Shown here in pieces: positions 47,541 through 60,069 of a DNA stretch of 64,000 nt; position 1 is the first letter of the stretch; the number at the start of each line of letters is the position of its first letter. The stretch lies in assembly GCF_905475345.1 (NCBI RefSeq), contig NC_066586.1, forward strand, positions 2,107,001 through 2,171,000. Reading direction: 5' to 3'. Below the pieces are notes generated by a model. That model ran no database searches and was not told the origin of the DNA. It was given only the letters and a program-made list of their open reading frames with translations. The translations under genes were made by a program, and so were the position numbers. Source of the stretch: Vespula vulgaris (Eukaryota; Arthropoda; Insecta; Hymenoptera; Vespidae).

Positions 47541-49953
47541 ATTGTTGGCAATAACAGTTTAAATATGAAGTTAAAATAAGATATATACAAATATTTAACC
47601 TTTTGCACGAAGCAAGCCACAGTTAGTGACCAAACGCTCACGCATTTATAAAAATTGAATCAAGGCTCTTGCTTATGTTGCTAGTGTTACGTGACAACGA
47701 GCATGATTCGTATCTCTTACGTACTAGCTTGACTCATTTTTTTTTTGTTCAGCCGCAAATCATATCATGAGTCTCACAACAATATTATAGGGGATGAGGT
47801 AGAAATCATTTTAAATATTAATAAAAGTAATTAAATTATTTCGTAAAATATAAATTAATAAGTGTGAATGGGAGACATAGTTTAATTTATGTGAATAAAA
47901 TATGAATATGCAGCATTACAGTAAGAAAGTTACTAATTAAGGAAATAATTGATAACAAGGCTACTAGTAAGACAATAAATTAGTCACGTTTTTCAAAGCT
48001 ATGATGATATTAAATAACTTCCTTATTCTTAGTTGGGATCCTGTTGTTTACGGCTTTGCTTATTAGAGAATCCGTTACCGCCTGCTACTTTAATTACTTT
48101 TTCATTAATACGCTAGTATAAGCAACGTAGAGGAATAAAGATATTACAGTACGAAACATCTGCGTTCACATAGTTTCTTTGCTAATACTAAAATTGTATT
48201 TTTTTTATTTAAAGAACAAATATACTTTATAAAATTCTCTCAATTTTAATTAAAATACTAAATGTTAATCATCGAAACAATAGAACGTATCTATTAATTC
48301 TAAATTCGAATATTACTGTAACAATAGACTGAGTCATTGAATAGCATTGAAACGACTATTCATTGTAATATTTCATTGCTATTCATCGATGAGCTCGAAT
48401 TATTTGTCATATTCCCTTAAACGAAAATAGGACATTTAGATAATTACAGAGTTAGACAAAATGATTCATATTCTTCGTTAAATTATTCATTTTCCGAATA
48501 AAGGTGAAGAGAGACGATGTAATACATAAGATAAAACGTATTGTAAATTCATATCGACACTTTGCTTTCAAATCTTTCTTTTTTCAATATTACATATAAT
48601 AAAACTTAAAAAAATTTTAAATACAATATTTATACGAGCATTTTTCATACAAACGAGTTGAAAAAATAATCTGTAATCAGGGGTAACATGCCTTTACTTA
48701 GTTTATACGTTCGATCGGTAGATGGTACTGAATGTCTCATAATGAAATGGATGTAATTTAACGGGACACACATATATATATATATATATACGTTCCTACA
48801 TATAGAGAACCTTTCGTACACTCTTGTATGAATTTTGCCCAACAACGGGAATGCATTAGCAAATTAATTCAAGCATCTAATCGTCGAATGACGTTCCAAA
48901 ATCCAATATAATTGATCGACACGCTATGAGCTCATGACTGATACAGGATGTGTATTTATGTGTATTCTACAACCCTATGTAGGTAAGCGTTTAATTAGAA
49001 GATAAAATTTTCAATTTTAACATTGACATGAAATTTATTAGACTGACGTTAACTATCCGTAAAGTTTCTTTAAGTTTTGAAGTTCGTATTATTTTAGAAA
49101 CGATTCCTTTCAACGTGTATATATATATATTGAACGTTATACGAATCGATTTTTTTTTTATTATAGTTTTAATTAGCGTTAGGTCGACCGTTCAAAAGCT
49201 CGTGTAAGGTAGAGTTCGTAAATTTGGACTAACATGCGATGCTTGTCTCTATTATCGCGGCCAACATGACGAGACATAAAGACGGCTTGCTTGGCTGTTT
49301 CACGACTTCTCTTAGTAGTAAAACTTTGACGTTGGCGCGTTCGCAGGTTGTAACGCGGATTGTAAGCATCGTAGGGGAATTATTTTGGCCAACTACGAAG
49401 GGCTCTTCCGCTTTCTCCGTACTGTACAGATGTTCTTTCGTATAAGTTTGAGAATGTAACACACTACGTTGAGTAAACAATTTCAGGAGGGAGAATCGCC
49501 GACGATGACTGTGCACGCGTGAGAATGTAGGACGAGAAGCAGTACTGAAGTTTAATTGTAAACGTTAAGGTCGTATAGTGCTTTGCTAATTATGGTCGAC
49601 GACAACTTTGAGATTTTCTCGTTGATGCATTAAATTTCTCTCTTTTCTCTGATATCTATTAGATCGAGAATCAAAAAATTAAAAAGAAGAAAAGTAGAAA
49701 AAAGAAAAAAAGAAAGAAAAATAAAAGTCGAAACGAATATATTCTTGAATCGCTTCGTTTATATACATATATAGTATGTAGGTAGATACATATATGTGTA
49801 TATCGAACTAATTTTAACAAACGATTCCGTTTCAGTAGTATCGTCGAATGAAAAAAAAAAAAAAATGAAAAAAGGAAAAAGAAAAATAAAATAAAATTTC
49901 GATCGACGTCGCCGAGGGCTCGATTTCTAGTCGAGCAACGTATCTATGGGAGC

Positions 49954-49954
<1 letters not shown>
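47541..49954. other. AT-rich non-coding DNA
   Basis: Long AT-rich unique sequence. TTAACCTTTTGCAC at 47595-47608 resembles a piggyBac-class terminus. A GC-richer patch at 49220-49520 is open on both strands (68 codons plus, 95 minus) without motifs or splice context. Confidence 0.45.

Positions 49955-49997
<43 letters not shown>
49955..49997. repeat. (GA)n microsatellite
   Basis: Nearly pure GA; lies 160 bp left of the 37-bp palindrome. Confidence 0.97.
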
Positions 49998-50156
49998 GAG
50001 CGTGGAATCGAACTTGGGGTGGAGTCAGCCCCGCGAGAGACGCAATCAACGACACATGGCGTTCCAGTGTCGTTGAGCAAGGAGACCGTGCCAGACCAGC
50101 TTGAGACTTTAACAGGCGTGGATTCGGCCAGGAACGAAATCGTTTGCACAAAGCGA

Positions 50157-50193
50157 TTTCTTTCTCGAGAAGCACTGCTTCTCGAGAAAGAAA
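50157..50193. repeat. Perfect 18-bp inverted repeat with 1-bp centre
   Basis: The left arm TTTCTTTCTCGAGAAGCA (50157-50174), one C, and the exact reverse complement (50176-50193) form a 37-bp palindrome with two XhoI-like CTCGAG centres. It could extrude as a cruciform or fold as an RNA hairpin. There are no mismatches in the arms. Confidence 0.85.
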
Positions 50194-50415
50194 CGAGAAA
50201 GAAAGAAAGAGAGAAAGACAAAAAAGAGAGAAAGGGGAGAAAGAGTTCCCCACCATTTACCACCCACGACGACCGTCTCAATGCAATATTTCGCGCGAAT
50301 ATTGTATGGCCTGGTGATTCGCGATGATAGGCAATTTGCCAATTTCCACTTTTCTTGTCTCCTCTACTTTTTCCTTCCAAACCAACCGTGAGATCTGTTA
50401 GTCTTCACCTATACC

Positions 50416-50437
50416 CCCTATAGAGTGCACTATAGGG
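50416..50437. repeat. Short inverted repeat
   Basis: CCCTATAG, six bases, then CTATAGGG: perfect 8-bp arms about 220 bp from the larger palindrome. It is too short to be a terminator or miRNA on its own. Confidence 0.6.
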
Positions 50438-50996
50438 TTGAACGTTCTATCTTGTGACCCTTTACGTCTTCTCTTTTCTATTACTCTTGAACGATCCTTG
50501 AAACGATTTCTCTTCATTTCATGGATTTGTAGTACTTGTTCAGATAGCAAGTTGAAGATAGAAATTTGAATTAAGAGAAGGAGGTGCAGGGGTGGAGGGA
50601 GAGGAAAAGAATATAGACTTATACGACAGCTTCTTCTAAACCGTTAATCGATAAATTATTTAAGGTACAATTTCCTTTAAAAACGATCGTTTCTAAGAGA
50701 TAATCGAGTTTGCAAATTTTCTCCTTTGGATAGCTATATAAGAAAGGATAGAAAAAAAAAGAGATTCGTTGCAGAAGCGATCACATTGGTTTTCAATCGA
50801 CAGCCCTACGTCGTATATTTACGTTCGGCCGAGAGTATTTCTCTTCTCGTAGATAAACCTTCGTATGTTGTCGTGCGGTCAAGAAAACCGAGAGAAATCT
50901 CTGCTTTCCGCGAACGAATATAGCGATATTGTATTATTTCGTATTCGTTTGCTAGCGTTTCATTTCCCTGGGGAATCAAGGAAAAAGTAAAAGAGA

Positions 50997-51005
50997 TAGA
51001 GAGAG

Positions 51006-51048
<43 letters not shown>
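50997..51048. repeat. (GA)n tract
   Basis: About 17 pure units plus an interrupted left end. Confidence 0.96.
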
Positions 51049-51049
<1 letters not shown>

Positions 51050-51309
51050 AAAAAGAGATAGATAGAAACAATAACAATAACTTTTCTAATTTCGTTGCTC
51101 ATCGAATTCCCAAGGACAAAGTTTCTGAATGATTTCGTGAAAGAATAACTAAGATCAGCCAAAGTAGAGCCAAAGACGATTCGTCGAAAAGATGGCTAGA
51201 GAAGTTCTGACTGTTCGAGGACTTACGAGCATAAACGTGCGTACTTACTACCTACCTACATAGAACGCTGCGAGAAGAAGGAGAGACAAAGACAGACAAA
51301 CAGAGAACA

Positions 51310-51331
51310 GAGAACAGAGAGAGACAGAGAA

Positions 51332-51375
<44 letters not shown>
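51310..51375. repeat. (GA)n tract
   Basis: Interrupted GA then about 20 pure units. A CT tract lies at 51545-51575. Confidence 0.96.
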
Positions 51376-51378
<3 letters not shown>

Positions 51379-51542
51379 AAGAGAAAGAAAGAGGCCGGAC
51401 CACGGCCATTTAGAGTCAGCCTTGTCTCTTCGACCGTTTATGGGGGTTCGCTTGAAAAACCGCTCTTTTCTTTCTTTCTTCTCCTCTTCCCCCAACTCCC
51501 CGACTTCTGCCTCCCTCCGCAGCCCTCCGAACAGCATACCCC

Positions 51543-51544
<2 letters not shown>

Positions 51545-51575
<31 letters not shown>
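51545..51575. repeat. (CT)n microsatellite
   Basis: About 12 units, opposite sense to its neighbours at 51310 and 51737. Confidence 0.95.
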
Positions 51576-51580
<5 letters not shown>

Positions 51581-51731
51581 CCTCTTCGTCCTACGATAGT
51601 CATCGTCTTCGAAGAGGACGACGGCGACGACGTTGCTGTTGCTACTACTCTCCGAAAGTCCTCGATGTTGGCCTCGAGGAGTCCAGCTGGCGATCCCGCG
51701 ACTCCGTTTTTGGGACGCGTGCGACGCAGAA

Positions 51732-51736
<5 letters not shown>

Positions 51737-51779
<43 letters not shown>
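51737..51779. repeat. (GA)n microsatellite
   Basis: About 20 pure units. Confidence 0.97.
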
Positions 51780-51780
<1 letters not shown>

Positions 51781-52407
51781 GAGGCCTTAGAAGGCGTCAG
51801 GTCGCGAGCCTTTGTCTGCCGATCTTCGAAGCTCTCTACCTTCTACGAAATTTCCGGGAAACTATTTATCTCGATTGTACCAAATCGATCACTCTATTTC
51901 GTTAGATACCTATCTTGGAAAGATACTACGAGTTACGAGAAGACTTACTTGTTATCCATCGTTACACTCAGACTCCTTGAATAGCTTGAAGAAAAGAATC
52001 AATACCACATACGTTAATGTCATCGAAAAATGAAACGTCATTGTATTATTCATACGTTAAAGAAAAATCTCTTTTTTATTGGAAAATTGAATAAATAAAT
52101 AAATAGATGAGGTGAATTAATTAAAAGTAATTCGTGTAATGCCTCGTAATCAAATATCCTAACAATTCGATGATATTCTATCGGTAAATATTATATTTTA
52201 TTAACAACATCAATATTGTTACAACGATTAGATCCATTTTCATTAATTATATCGAAAGGTACATAATGAAACAATAAAAGGATATCGGAAACTATCTTTT
52301 TTACGGAAGAGTAGATGTCGATAATTAGTTGAATGAAAGGAAGGCGTATAATGGGTACACGGATCAACCTTATCCGATATTGCGACCTTACTCGGCGAGA
52401 CAACGGT

Positions 52408-52411
52408 GTCT

Positions 52412-52444
<33 letters not shown>

Positions 52445-52465
52445 TCTCTTTCTCTCTCTATCTTT
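52408..52465. repeat. (CT)n tract, interrupted
   Basis: CT runs with TTTCTTTT interruptions. Confidence 0.94.
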
Positions 52466-53254
52466 GTCTTGCCCATCGTTCGAGAACATCGATCTTACGT
52501 AAACGAATGCGCTGTCTTCGTTCGGTCGTCGAATGCTTTCAACGTTCCTGTCCCCGTGGCTTCTTTCTTTCTCTCTTTTTCTCTTTCTCTCTCACTCTTG
52601 AGAAGAAAGCTTCGAAATCGCGAGAACAGGTTTTGCAGCTTAAAAGCCACGTTTTTCTCTCTTTTTCTCTCTTACCTAACCAATACGTCGGGGACATCCG
52701 TCTGGAAATGGCTACGAGGGTATTACGCTCGTGTACATCGATCGTATTTTCTTTTTTTTTTCTGTATTCTTGTTTTATTCGATTTTATTTTTCTTTGTGT
52801 TTTATCCGAATGAAAATGAATGAAAAAGAAAAAAAAAAGAGATTGGAAGGGAAAGAAAGAATGAAAGAAAGAAGAAAAAAAGACCAACATGCTTTCACGT
52901 TTCTTATCTTCTTATATCAAGAGAGATAAAGAATATATATGATAGTTCAAAAAGATACTTTTTAATTAAAACTTATCTTATTGTTAGTTAGCAAGTAATT
53001 AACTTTACGTTTTTAACTCGATATCATTTTAAACGATATCGAAGAAAAAGTTTAGATCTTAGAAACGAGACAATGATTAATCAACTCAAAGGGAGATAAG
53101 TTGTCTACCTCAATGACTTACGGAAGGCAATGCATTTAATTTGAATAACTCGAGAGGCATTCTGATATCGCGATAACGAGGGCGTTTCGCATAATCTCAC
53201 GACCATTTCCGATATTAAACGAAATTCTTCGAGTCTTTCCACGAGCTGAACGCG

Positions 53255-53283
<29 letters not shown>
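53255..53283. repeat. (TA)n microsatellite
   Basis: About 14 units. Confidence 0.95.
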
Positions 53284-53285
<2 letters not shown>

Positions 53286-53693
53286 TAGCCACGATTCGCG
53301 ATAGGATAAATCGCATTTCGAGGACAAAAACGTCGGGAGCTTCGGCAGAAGATAAAAGCTTAGAAACGTGGCGGAGATGGTGATGGTGGTGGGTTGTAAA
53401 AAGAAAAAAAAAGAAGAAGAAAAAAGAAAAAAAGAAAGAAATAAAAAAAGAAGGAAACAGGAAAAAGACAAGAAAAAAGTCGAAAGAAAAGAATGAAAGA
53501 AAAAAAAAGGACACAGAGAGACCGTGCTCGGATTCTAGAAAATGTGAAAACGAATACTAACGAGCTACATATAGGGAATACGAAAGGAAATGACTGCGCG
53601 ATGTGCTTGCAAGCTGGTTCGTTGTTTCGCGAGAAAGAAAAGATCTTTCTATCAACGACGCGACGACTCGAGAAGAAAAAAAGAAAGAAACAG

Positions 53694-53694
<1 letters not shown>

Positions 53695-53727
<33 letters not shown>
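53695..53727. repeat. (AAAG)n microsatellite
   Basis: About eight units in a longer purine-rich tract (53670-53790). Confidence 0.95.
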
Positions 53728-54595
53728 GAAGAAAGAACGAAATAGAAAAAGCGTAGGAAAAAAGAGAAAAACGAAAATAAAAAAGAAAAATAGGCTATAT
53801 GTTTTTTCACGAGTATTTTGACTTGAAACTTTCTACTCGGGTCTGGGCTAGTCCATCAAAGAGGTGTATCACATCTAAATGTCGGGATGGTCTAAGGTCT
53901 CTAACGCGAGAGTTGTGATTTATTGCAAACGTTTTTTTCCTTTTTCTTTTATTTTTTTTCTGTTTTTATGAATAAAGTGTCATATGCAGGAATGCACGTC
54001 TTGCTTTTAACATTACGCAAGGAATTCGTTAAAGGACGTGTAAATCATGCGCTCGCACAGGAAGATCGTTAAATATGGATTGTGAAGCTCGAGACGAGGG
54101 TGTAGAGAAAGTGAGAGAGAAATAGAGAGAAAGAGAGAGAGAGAAAGAGGGAGAGAACGCGTCGTGCTTTAAAATTACGAACTGCGTCGCGTCATAAATT
54201 CTTTAGATAAAACCACTCGTTCACGTCGTAGCAACGAATTATTATCTACTTTCGGCATGGATAGAATAGATATTTCTTTTTTGAATAGAAATGAAATAAC
54301 GTAGTAATGCGATCGTCGAATCGATTTTAATTGGAAGAGACGAATGAACGAATGGGAGGGTAAAATTCGAACGCCCGTTCTCTCTATTGATAAGACGAAG
54401 AGGAATAGAGGAGGGAGGTTCGCGGAGCAGAGGTGACCACTCCGGTTGAAATCAGTCGAGAACGACGCACGGAACTCGGCCTTGCTCAAACATCGCTCCA
54501 CTAATTCGGGAATTATTTGGGCAAACACTCGCTTCGAATGCCGTCGGCTTGTTCCCGTCGAGACGTGGGAACTTCGGCTCGCAGCGAGCGGCCGA

Positions 54596-54631
54596 CTATG
54601 TAGAACCCTATGTAGATCCCTATGTAGATCC
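54596..54631. repeat. 12-bp tandem repeat, three copies
   Basis: CTATGTAGAACC followed by two copies of CTATGTAGATCC, immediately upstream of the long (GA)n tract at 54653. Because 12 is a multiple of 3 it leaves an apparent reading frame open, which is an artefact. Confidence 0.85.
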
Positions 54632-54649
54632 CCTCAAGTTTCTGAATTC

Positions 54650-54652
<3 letters not shown>

Positions 54653-54709
<57 letters not shown>
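54653..54709. repeat. (GA)n microsatellite
   Basis: About 28 pure units, right after the 12-bp tandem repeat. Confidence 0.98.
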
Positions 54710-54711
<2 letters not shown>

Positions 54712-56509
54712 AGATTCGTCTACGAAAGGCTTTCACGTTTTTTCGAGATTGACTCTCGCGTGTTTGTTCTCCGCGTTAGGTCGCGGCTTTTCAAAGGATT
54801 TCCCTTAATATCGTAGATTCTTTCTACTTCTTTTTACGCTTCCACCTTCACACCCCTTCTTCCAACCGATTCCATTCTTTCTACCCTTGTAGGTCGTTAA
54901 TCGCTTAAACGTTCCTTTCTATGTATGAGAAAATCCAAAATCTACGAGCTTCAATTCTTTCCAGTTATTGATTATATTATTTTCTCTCTTTTCCTCCTTT
55001 CCCCCTCCTTTCTCACTCTTTCTCTTTCTCTCTCTTATTACTTTTACACGTTTCGAAGCTTTGATAGCGATTTTAGGAACAACAAACCGTTTTAATCTCA
55101 ACTTGTTCGACAAATTGAATATCGCTTCATCGACGCGTATGCTCCATCGACAGGTTGGATTGCTTCGAAAAAAATTTTTCCACGCGAAATATCTTCGTAG
55201 TTTCGAGCTTCGTTTTATGTAAAAAAAAAAGGAGAGAAGAGGGAAAAGGAAAAGAGAAAAAAACAGAAGAGAAAAGAAGAAAAGGAAAAAGGAGGAAAAG
55301 TTTTCTGAGAAAAAGACGTTTGCTTTATTTCGCGCAAAAGGATCGTCTAATAAAGGCAGCCGTTCGAAATGATTTTAAATACATAGCGCAATGACGAGGT
55401 ACGTATTTACAAAGAATAATGCATATAAAGCACGTAGGAAGATAGGATGGAGTATAATACAGAACAACGGCGTAATGGGAAAAGTACAAAGTGACAAAAA
55501 AAAAAGAGGAAAAGAAAGGAAAAAAAAGATAAAGAGAGTGAGAGGGTTCATCTGGCGTCTGCGCATAACCAACTTCTATATGTATGCAGTCCTATTTATT
55601 CATTTCTCGGCTGAATTCCACCAAAAAACTGAAGACGAATATAATTGACCTGAAAAAAAATATAAATAATTTTAACCAGACGTATTTGTTAAATATGCAT
55701 GTATTATTAATTTGCACGAATTCAATTTTCTTCGATCTATTTAATGTTTAAATCATGTAAATTCACAATACTGTAGATATAAAGGTAATTGATCTGATTG
55801 GCCGACTTATATAGACTTATTTAATATTACTTTATTTAATAAACTTTATTTTTATTTCGATTTTAAATTCGTAAATAGATGTCGAAAAATTTATTTACTG
55901 AGATGTATGCAAAAACTTATTTAACATACGATAGTTTTTATGACACATTACAAGTATCATTATCATTATATTAAAAACTTCTTATCCATTGAAAATAATA
56001 CAAAAAATCAGTACTGTCGAATTTTCGAATATAATTCATTCAGTAGTATCTTACGTTTTATCTTACGATCGAAAAAGAATATCGTTTGTGCATGAACGAA
56101 GATCTTGTTTCTACTTACAAAAGAACGACCTCGGGCGATCGTTTCTATCAGTCACTAACATCTTCGAGGTGTTTCTCATCGTAGTGATGTTCGATAAGAA
56201 GCATATTATCGTCCTTTCACATTCAAAAGGAACGTTGGTAGTTCATTAAGATGTCGTTATTCGAGCGTAATATTACAGGAAATTTTATCAAATGATAATG
56301 TTTCAAATATGTATTTCAATTTAAGAAAAAAAAAAAACAGGAAAAAGAAAAAAAAAGAAAAAAGAATCGAATCAATAAAGTTTTAGAATTTTTCACGTAT
56401 ATAAGCGGAATGTATATATATATATATGTGTGTGTAGGTATATAATAACGCAAACTAGATGGCAGACAGGACCCGTTTAGGGTAAACAACGAGGTTGGTC
56501 CAGGACTAA
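54710..56509. other. AT-rich non-coding DNA
   Basis: Purine-rich at 55220-55310 and 55495-55545, then AT-rich to the candidate exon at 56510. No gene signal. Confidence 0.5.
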
Positions 56510-56776
56510 TCGCCGTTCCAGTCGAGTTATGGTTCCCACATTGGCAGCCAGGGTATTATGGGTACCGATGGTGCTTTCACGCCTCTTCGATCAGAAACAG
56601 CCTCGACCAGTTTGCTGCCCGACGAACTACCGATAACTGTTTACGCGGGGTCACCACTTAATTTTGTCAATACGCTGTCGCACGGACATGGTTTGCTCGG
56701 TCCGCTTTCAAAGCGTTGTACTCACCGTCCTCACGGAATACGGACGATTTGTTCGACATCATTTGATATCGCGTAA
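56510..56776 (+). CDS. Candidate coding exon, product unrecognised
   Basis: The frame is open from 56510 to the stop ending at 56776. From about 56522 it reads SSYGSHIGSQGIMGTDGA, then TPLRSETASTSLLPDELP and a segment ending NFVNTLSHGHGLLGPLSK. Composition is balanced and protein-like, with no microsatellite. Possible acceptors are TTCCAG ending at 56521 and ATTGGCAG ending at 56547; the first ATG in frame is 56558. After about codon 70 the sequence becomes less convincing (Cys/His/Arg mixture) and no strong donor is present. It could be an exon of a regulatory protein or a GC-rich regulatory island. Confidence 0.3.
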   Translation, partial: SPFQSSYGSHIGSQGIMGTDGAFTPLRSETASTSLLPDELPITVYAGSPLNFVNTLSHGHGLLGPLSKRCTHRPHGIRTICSTSFDIA

Positions 56777-57591
56777 CGTTTACAAAATGGTCATTTGGAA
56801 TTCTTTTTCGAATCTTTTTTCCAATCGATCAGAATTCTATATTATTTATTCTTCTTTTCTCTTCTCTCTTTCACTATTATCGTTCAGATAATAACCTTCA
56901 AAGTCGATACTATAGATTTTGGATTTGTCCATTAATATAGTAATAAAGTTAGGTATGCATATTTGAGATAATAGGCTGAGAAGAGGCAGGGCAAAGCGGA
57001 ACAGAAACGGTACTCATAGGAAGCTCGGTAGGAGCTTTGAGAACGATCGACTAATTTATTCGCAAGTACCCAGCCGCAACTCGTCGAGGTAAACGGGGTC
57101 GAAAGGTTTGCCAGGGGTCTATACCGCGAGTGGTAAACTAATGGTAACCTCTTTGGAGAATGTACATATATATTGGGTCGTCACGATCGAACGAGCCGAC
57201 CCTTCGGCGGCATGTTTCGACTCCTTTATAGTCTTCAATTTGCACCTAAGTGTCGGGACAGGCTTGTTTTCTGGGTCTTTGCTCATACCGGTAACTTGCT
57301 ATTGAGAACTTGTCCGTTTTCTTCGATGATCATCTTCGGTGAACGATTACTGCAGGACCGATATATCTGACGACGACAGGAACGTCGAAAACATTCTCCT
57401 TGAATAGATTGCCTTCGACGAGTTCGAAGAGAAGTCGGATCGATGAAGCGTCCTTATTAAAATCCTCCTCGAAACGTATGAGCTGTAGAAGTTGGCAAAT
57501 ATTAAGAAAGTATGGGGGGGTTATAGGAAGACGAAGAGGAAATACGTTTCGAAATTGTGCTGCCGATGAAAATGGTGACAAGAAAGGATGA

Positions 57592-57705
57592 GAGAGAAAG
57601 AGGGAGAGAACGAGAAGAAGATTGAGAGAGAAAGCGAGAAGGAGAGAGAGAGAGAGAGAGAGAAGAAGATTGAGATAAAGAGAGAGAGAGAGAGAGAGAG
57701 AAAGG
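57592..57705. repeat. Imperfect (GA)n tract
   Basis: GA runs interrupted by GAAGATTGAGA units that are themselves repeated (57618, 57662). Confidence 0.95.
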
Positions 57706-57987
57706 AGTAAGAGGAGAAACGAAGGATAGGAAGACGAAGAGAAAGCCTGATGGTTTTCGCGAAAGGCGTCGGTTCACGACTTCTCCGCAACGTCGACGCC
57801 ATCTTAGACCGCTGGAATTGGTTAATTGCGTTTTCCCCGAAGGCACGTCTAGGCAGAATGCAATTTCGATCTGCTTGGTCTAGTAGTAACGCCAGGACCA
57901 CACTAGGTATTCCGAGGCCGTACGCGTTTCGCGGAAACAAGAGCTCTCACTGTGGGTGTGCACAATCTTCTCTCTTTCTTCTTTTTC

Positions 57988-58030
57988 TCTCTTCTTCTCT
58001 CTCTCTCTCTCTCTTTCTCTCTCTGTCTGT
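57988..58030. repeat. (CT)n tract
   Basis: CT units ending in CTGTCTGT. Confidence 0.95.
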
Positions 58031-58562
58031 CTCTTTCTTACCAAATGCATCGAAGCACGCACATAGAAAAAAGTAAAAGAAAGAAAAAGAAAGAGAAGAG
58101 CTCCGAAGAAATATAAAACGGGCAAGTGTATTACCATTATCGCCATTACCAGGAGCGCGTTTCCCGTTGTTACTACCGGCTTTGATGTGGAAATACGTGC
58201 GTTTAATCTTTTCTCGCGTGGTGTGCCGAACCGATATCGGTGCTCCCGAATGCGCTTAACGGCCTTCCAAACGTGCTCTTTCGCTGGCAAAACTAGAAAA
58301 ATATTTCTTGGCTTTTCTCTTCTCAGAAAAGGAAGGTGTTTCCAGTTCGACCGTTTTACGTTCCGTATGAAGGACGGAAAATGTTCTTATGCGAGAAGTT
58401 CCCTTGAAAGAACTCGATCGAAAAAGCATGAAAAGAGAGTTTTCTTTCTCGGACGATTCTTTCTTTAGAATCATAGTACCTAACTTACGTAGAAATTTCA
58501 AGGAGAGACAGAGGTAGAGAGAGAGAAAGGAAGAAAGAGAAAAAGAGAGAAAGACAAGAAAA

Positions 58563-58566
<4 letters not shown>

Positions 58567-58606
<40 letters not shown>
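58567..58606. repeat. (AT)n microsatellite
   Basis: About 20 units; a (TTTTA)n run follows at 58628-58656. Confidence 0.97.
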
Positions 58607-58610
<4 letters not shown>

Positions 58611-58956
58611 TTGTATTGTTTTCCACGTTTTATTTTATTTTATTTTATTTTATTTTCCTTATTTACTTTTTGTTTATTTCCTTTTCCTTATATTCTTTTT
58701 ATTAGAGAACGAAAAGAGATTTTTCGTTCGTGCTCGAGGAATCGTTCGATAATTTTTGCGTGTCGCGGTGTGTGGGCAGTGCGGCGGACCTCCATCGTGG
58801 GGAACGGTCCCGAATGGGTAGAGAGAAAGAGAGAGGTTGGAGGGGAGGAGAGGTAGCGGCCTCACACGGGGAGGACCGATGGAGGGCCGGCGCGAGTCTC
58901 GACGCGAGGAGGTCTCAATCTCACGGGATACGCCGCGAGGCTCGCGTGCACGCGCC

Positions 58957-58977
58957 TCTCTCTCTCTCTTCTTTTCT

Positions 58978-59024
<47 letters not shown>

Positions 59025-59043
59025 GTCTCTGTCTCTGTCTGTA
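58957..59043. repeat. (CT)n/(CTGT)n tract
   Basis: CT units then interspersed GTCTCTGTCT units. Confidence 0.96.
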
Positions 59044-59426
59044 TATGTAAGCATACTACTACTTGAATACTTTGCCGAGAGTCTTCCTTTTGTGACGCGT
59101 TATGCCTTTATTACCTTTCCAAACATTATATCATTACTCCGTAAACTGGGTGGTGCTGGAGGAAACATAGTTTACACAAATTATGTCTTTTCCTATCTCC
59201 CTTTCTCTTTATTTATGTTTCTATTTCTCTTTATTCCTTGCTCCTTAGGATAATGACATGTCACCGATTACTTTATACGCAAGCATAAAGCGTAACTCTT
59301 CCTTTGTACGTTACTATGAAGAAAATGAATCTCGTAGGATTTTTACGAAAGAAATTTGTATTTTAGACTTCCTTCTTTGAAATACTTTCGTGAATAACTG
59401 TACGCCATTGGGATGGAGAGAAAGGT

Positions 59427-59429
<3 letters not shown>

Positions 59430-59469
<40 letters not shown>
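59430..59469. repeat. (GA)n microsatellite
   Basis: About 17 pure units. Confidence 0.97.
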
Positions 59470-59471
<2 letters not shown>

Positions 59472-60019
59472 CCAAGTCGTTCCGGCCGATTTTACCAGCA
59501 TGATTAATCGGCACCGCCTACTTATCGTGTTAGATTTAGACAACGGGCCCGTAGGGCCCAGCAGGTCTTGTACTCGATGTTTCACAAAGAACGTCTGCAC
59601 GGCCAACGTGTTCAATCGATTGAGAATGTTAACCTTTTTTGAATGATATAAAACGTTGTTATAAGTATATGTATATATAAGTATAATGTAGATAGGTATA
59701 CCATGTACCTAATCTCTTGTACAAACATTTATTCATTTCCTAAGTAGATGATTAATGAGTTAATAGAATTGGTGTGAAATATTATGAAATTGCGTATAGA
59801 GACCATCCATGAGACTAAGCTCGTTCGATGTATCGATCGGTCCAACATTTTCGCAGCTCAGAACCAACCCAAGGACGTTGAAAATCATTAATCAGCAACA
59901 TTCTCCAACGTCGATGTTCTGCTCCAACACCCTTTCTCTTCGTGTGTCTCCTTCATTCTCCTTCTACATGTATTCTTACATAGCTACATATATACATACG
60001 TACATATATATAAATGTAT

Positions 60020-60021
<2 letters not shown>

Positions 60022-60066
<45 letters not shown>
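60022..60066. repeat. (AT)n microsatellite
   Basis: About 22 units. Confidence 0.97.

Positions 60067-60069
<3 letters not shown>

Larger units (their letters stand above)
50438..52407. other. Non-coding DNA, microsatellite-dense
   Basis: Five GA/CT arrays within 2 kb separate short unique segments. No gene supported. Confidence 0.5.
52466..54595. other. Non-coding DNA
   Basis: Polypurine/polypyrimidine rich (52740-52880, 53395-53520, 53670-53800), AT-rich otherwise. Lys-rich frames are artefacts. Confidence 0.5.

Noticed and set aside
49229..49516. Overlapping frames on both strands in a GC-richer patch
   Set aside because: Both strands look equally plausible, which is typical of stop-poor composition, and neither has splice or family support.
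52740..55550. Lys/Arg/Glu-rich frames
   Set aside because: Translations of polypurine tracts with no domain structure.
57330..57581. Minus-strand frame with a plausible central segment
   Set aside because: No splice sites or family motif, and it runs next to simple repeats.
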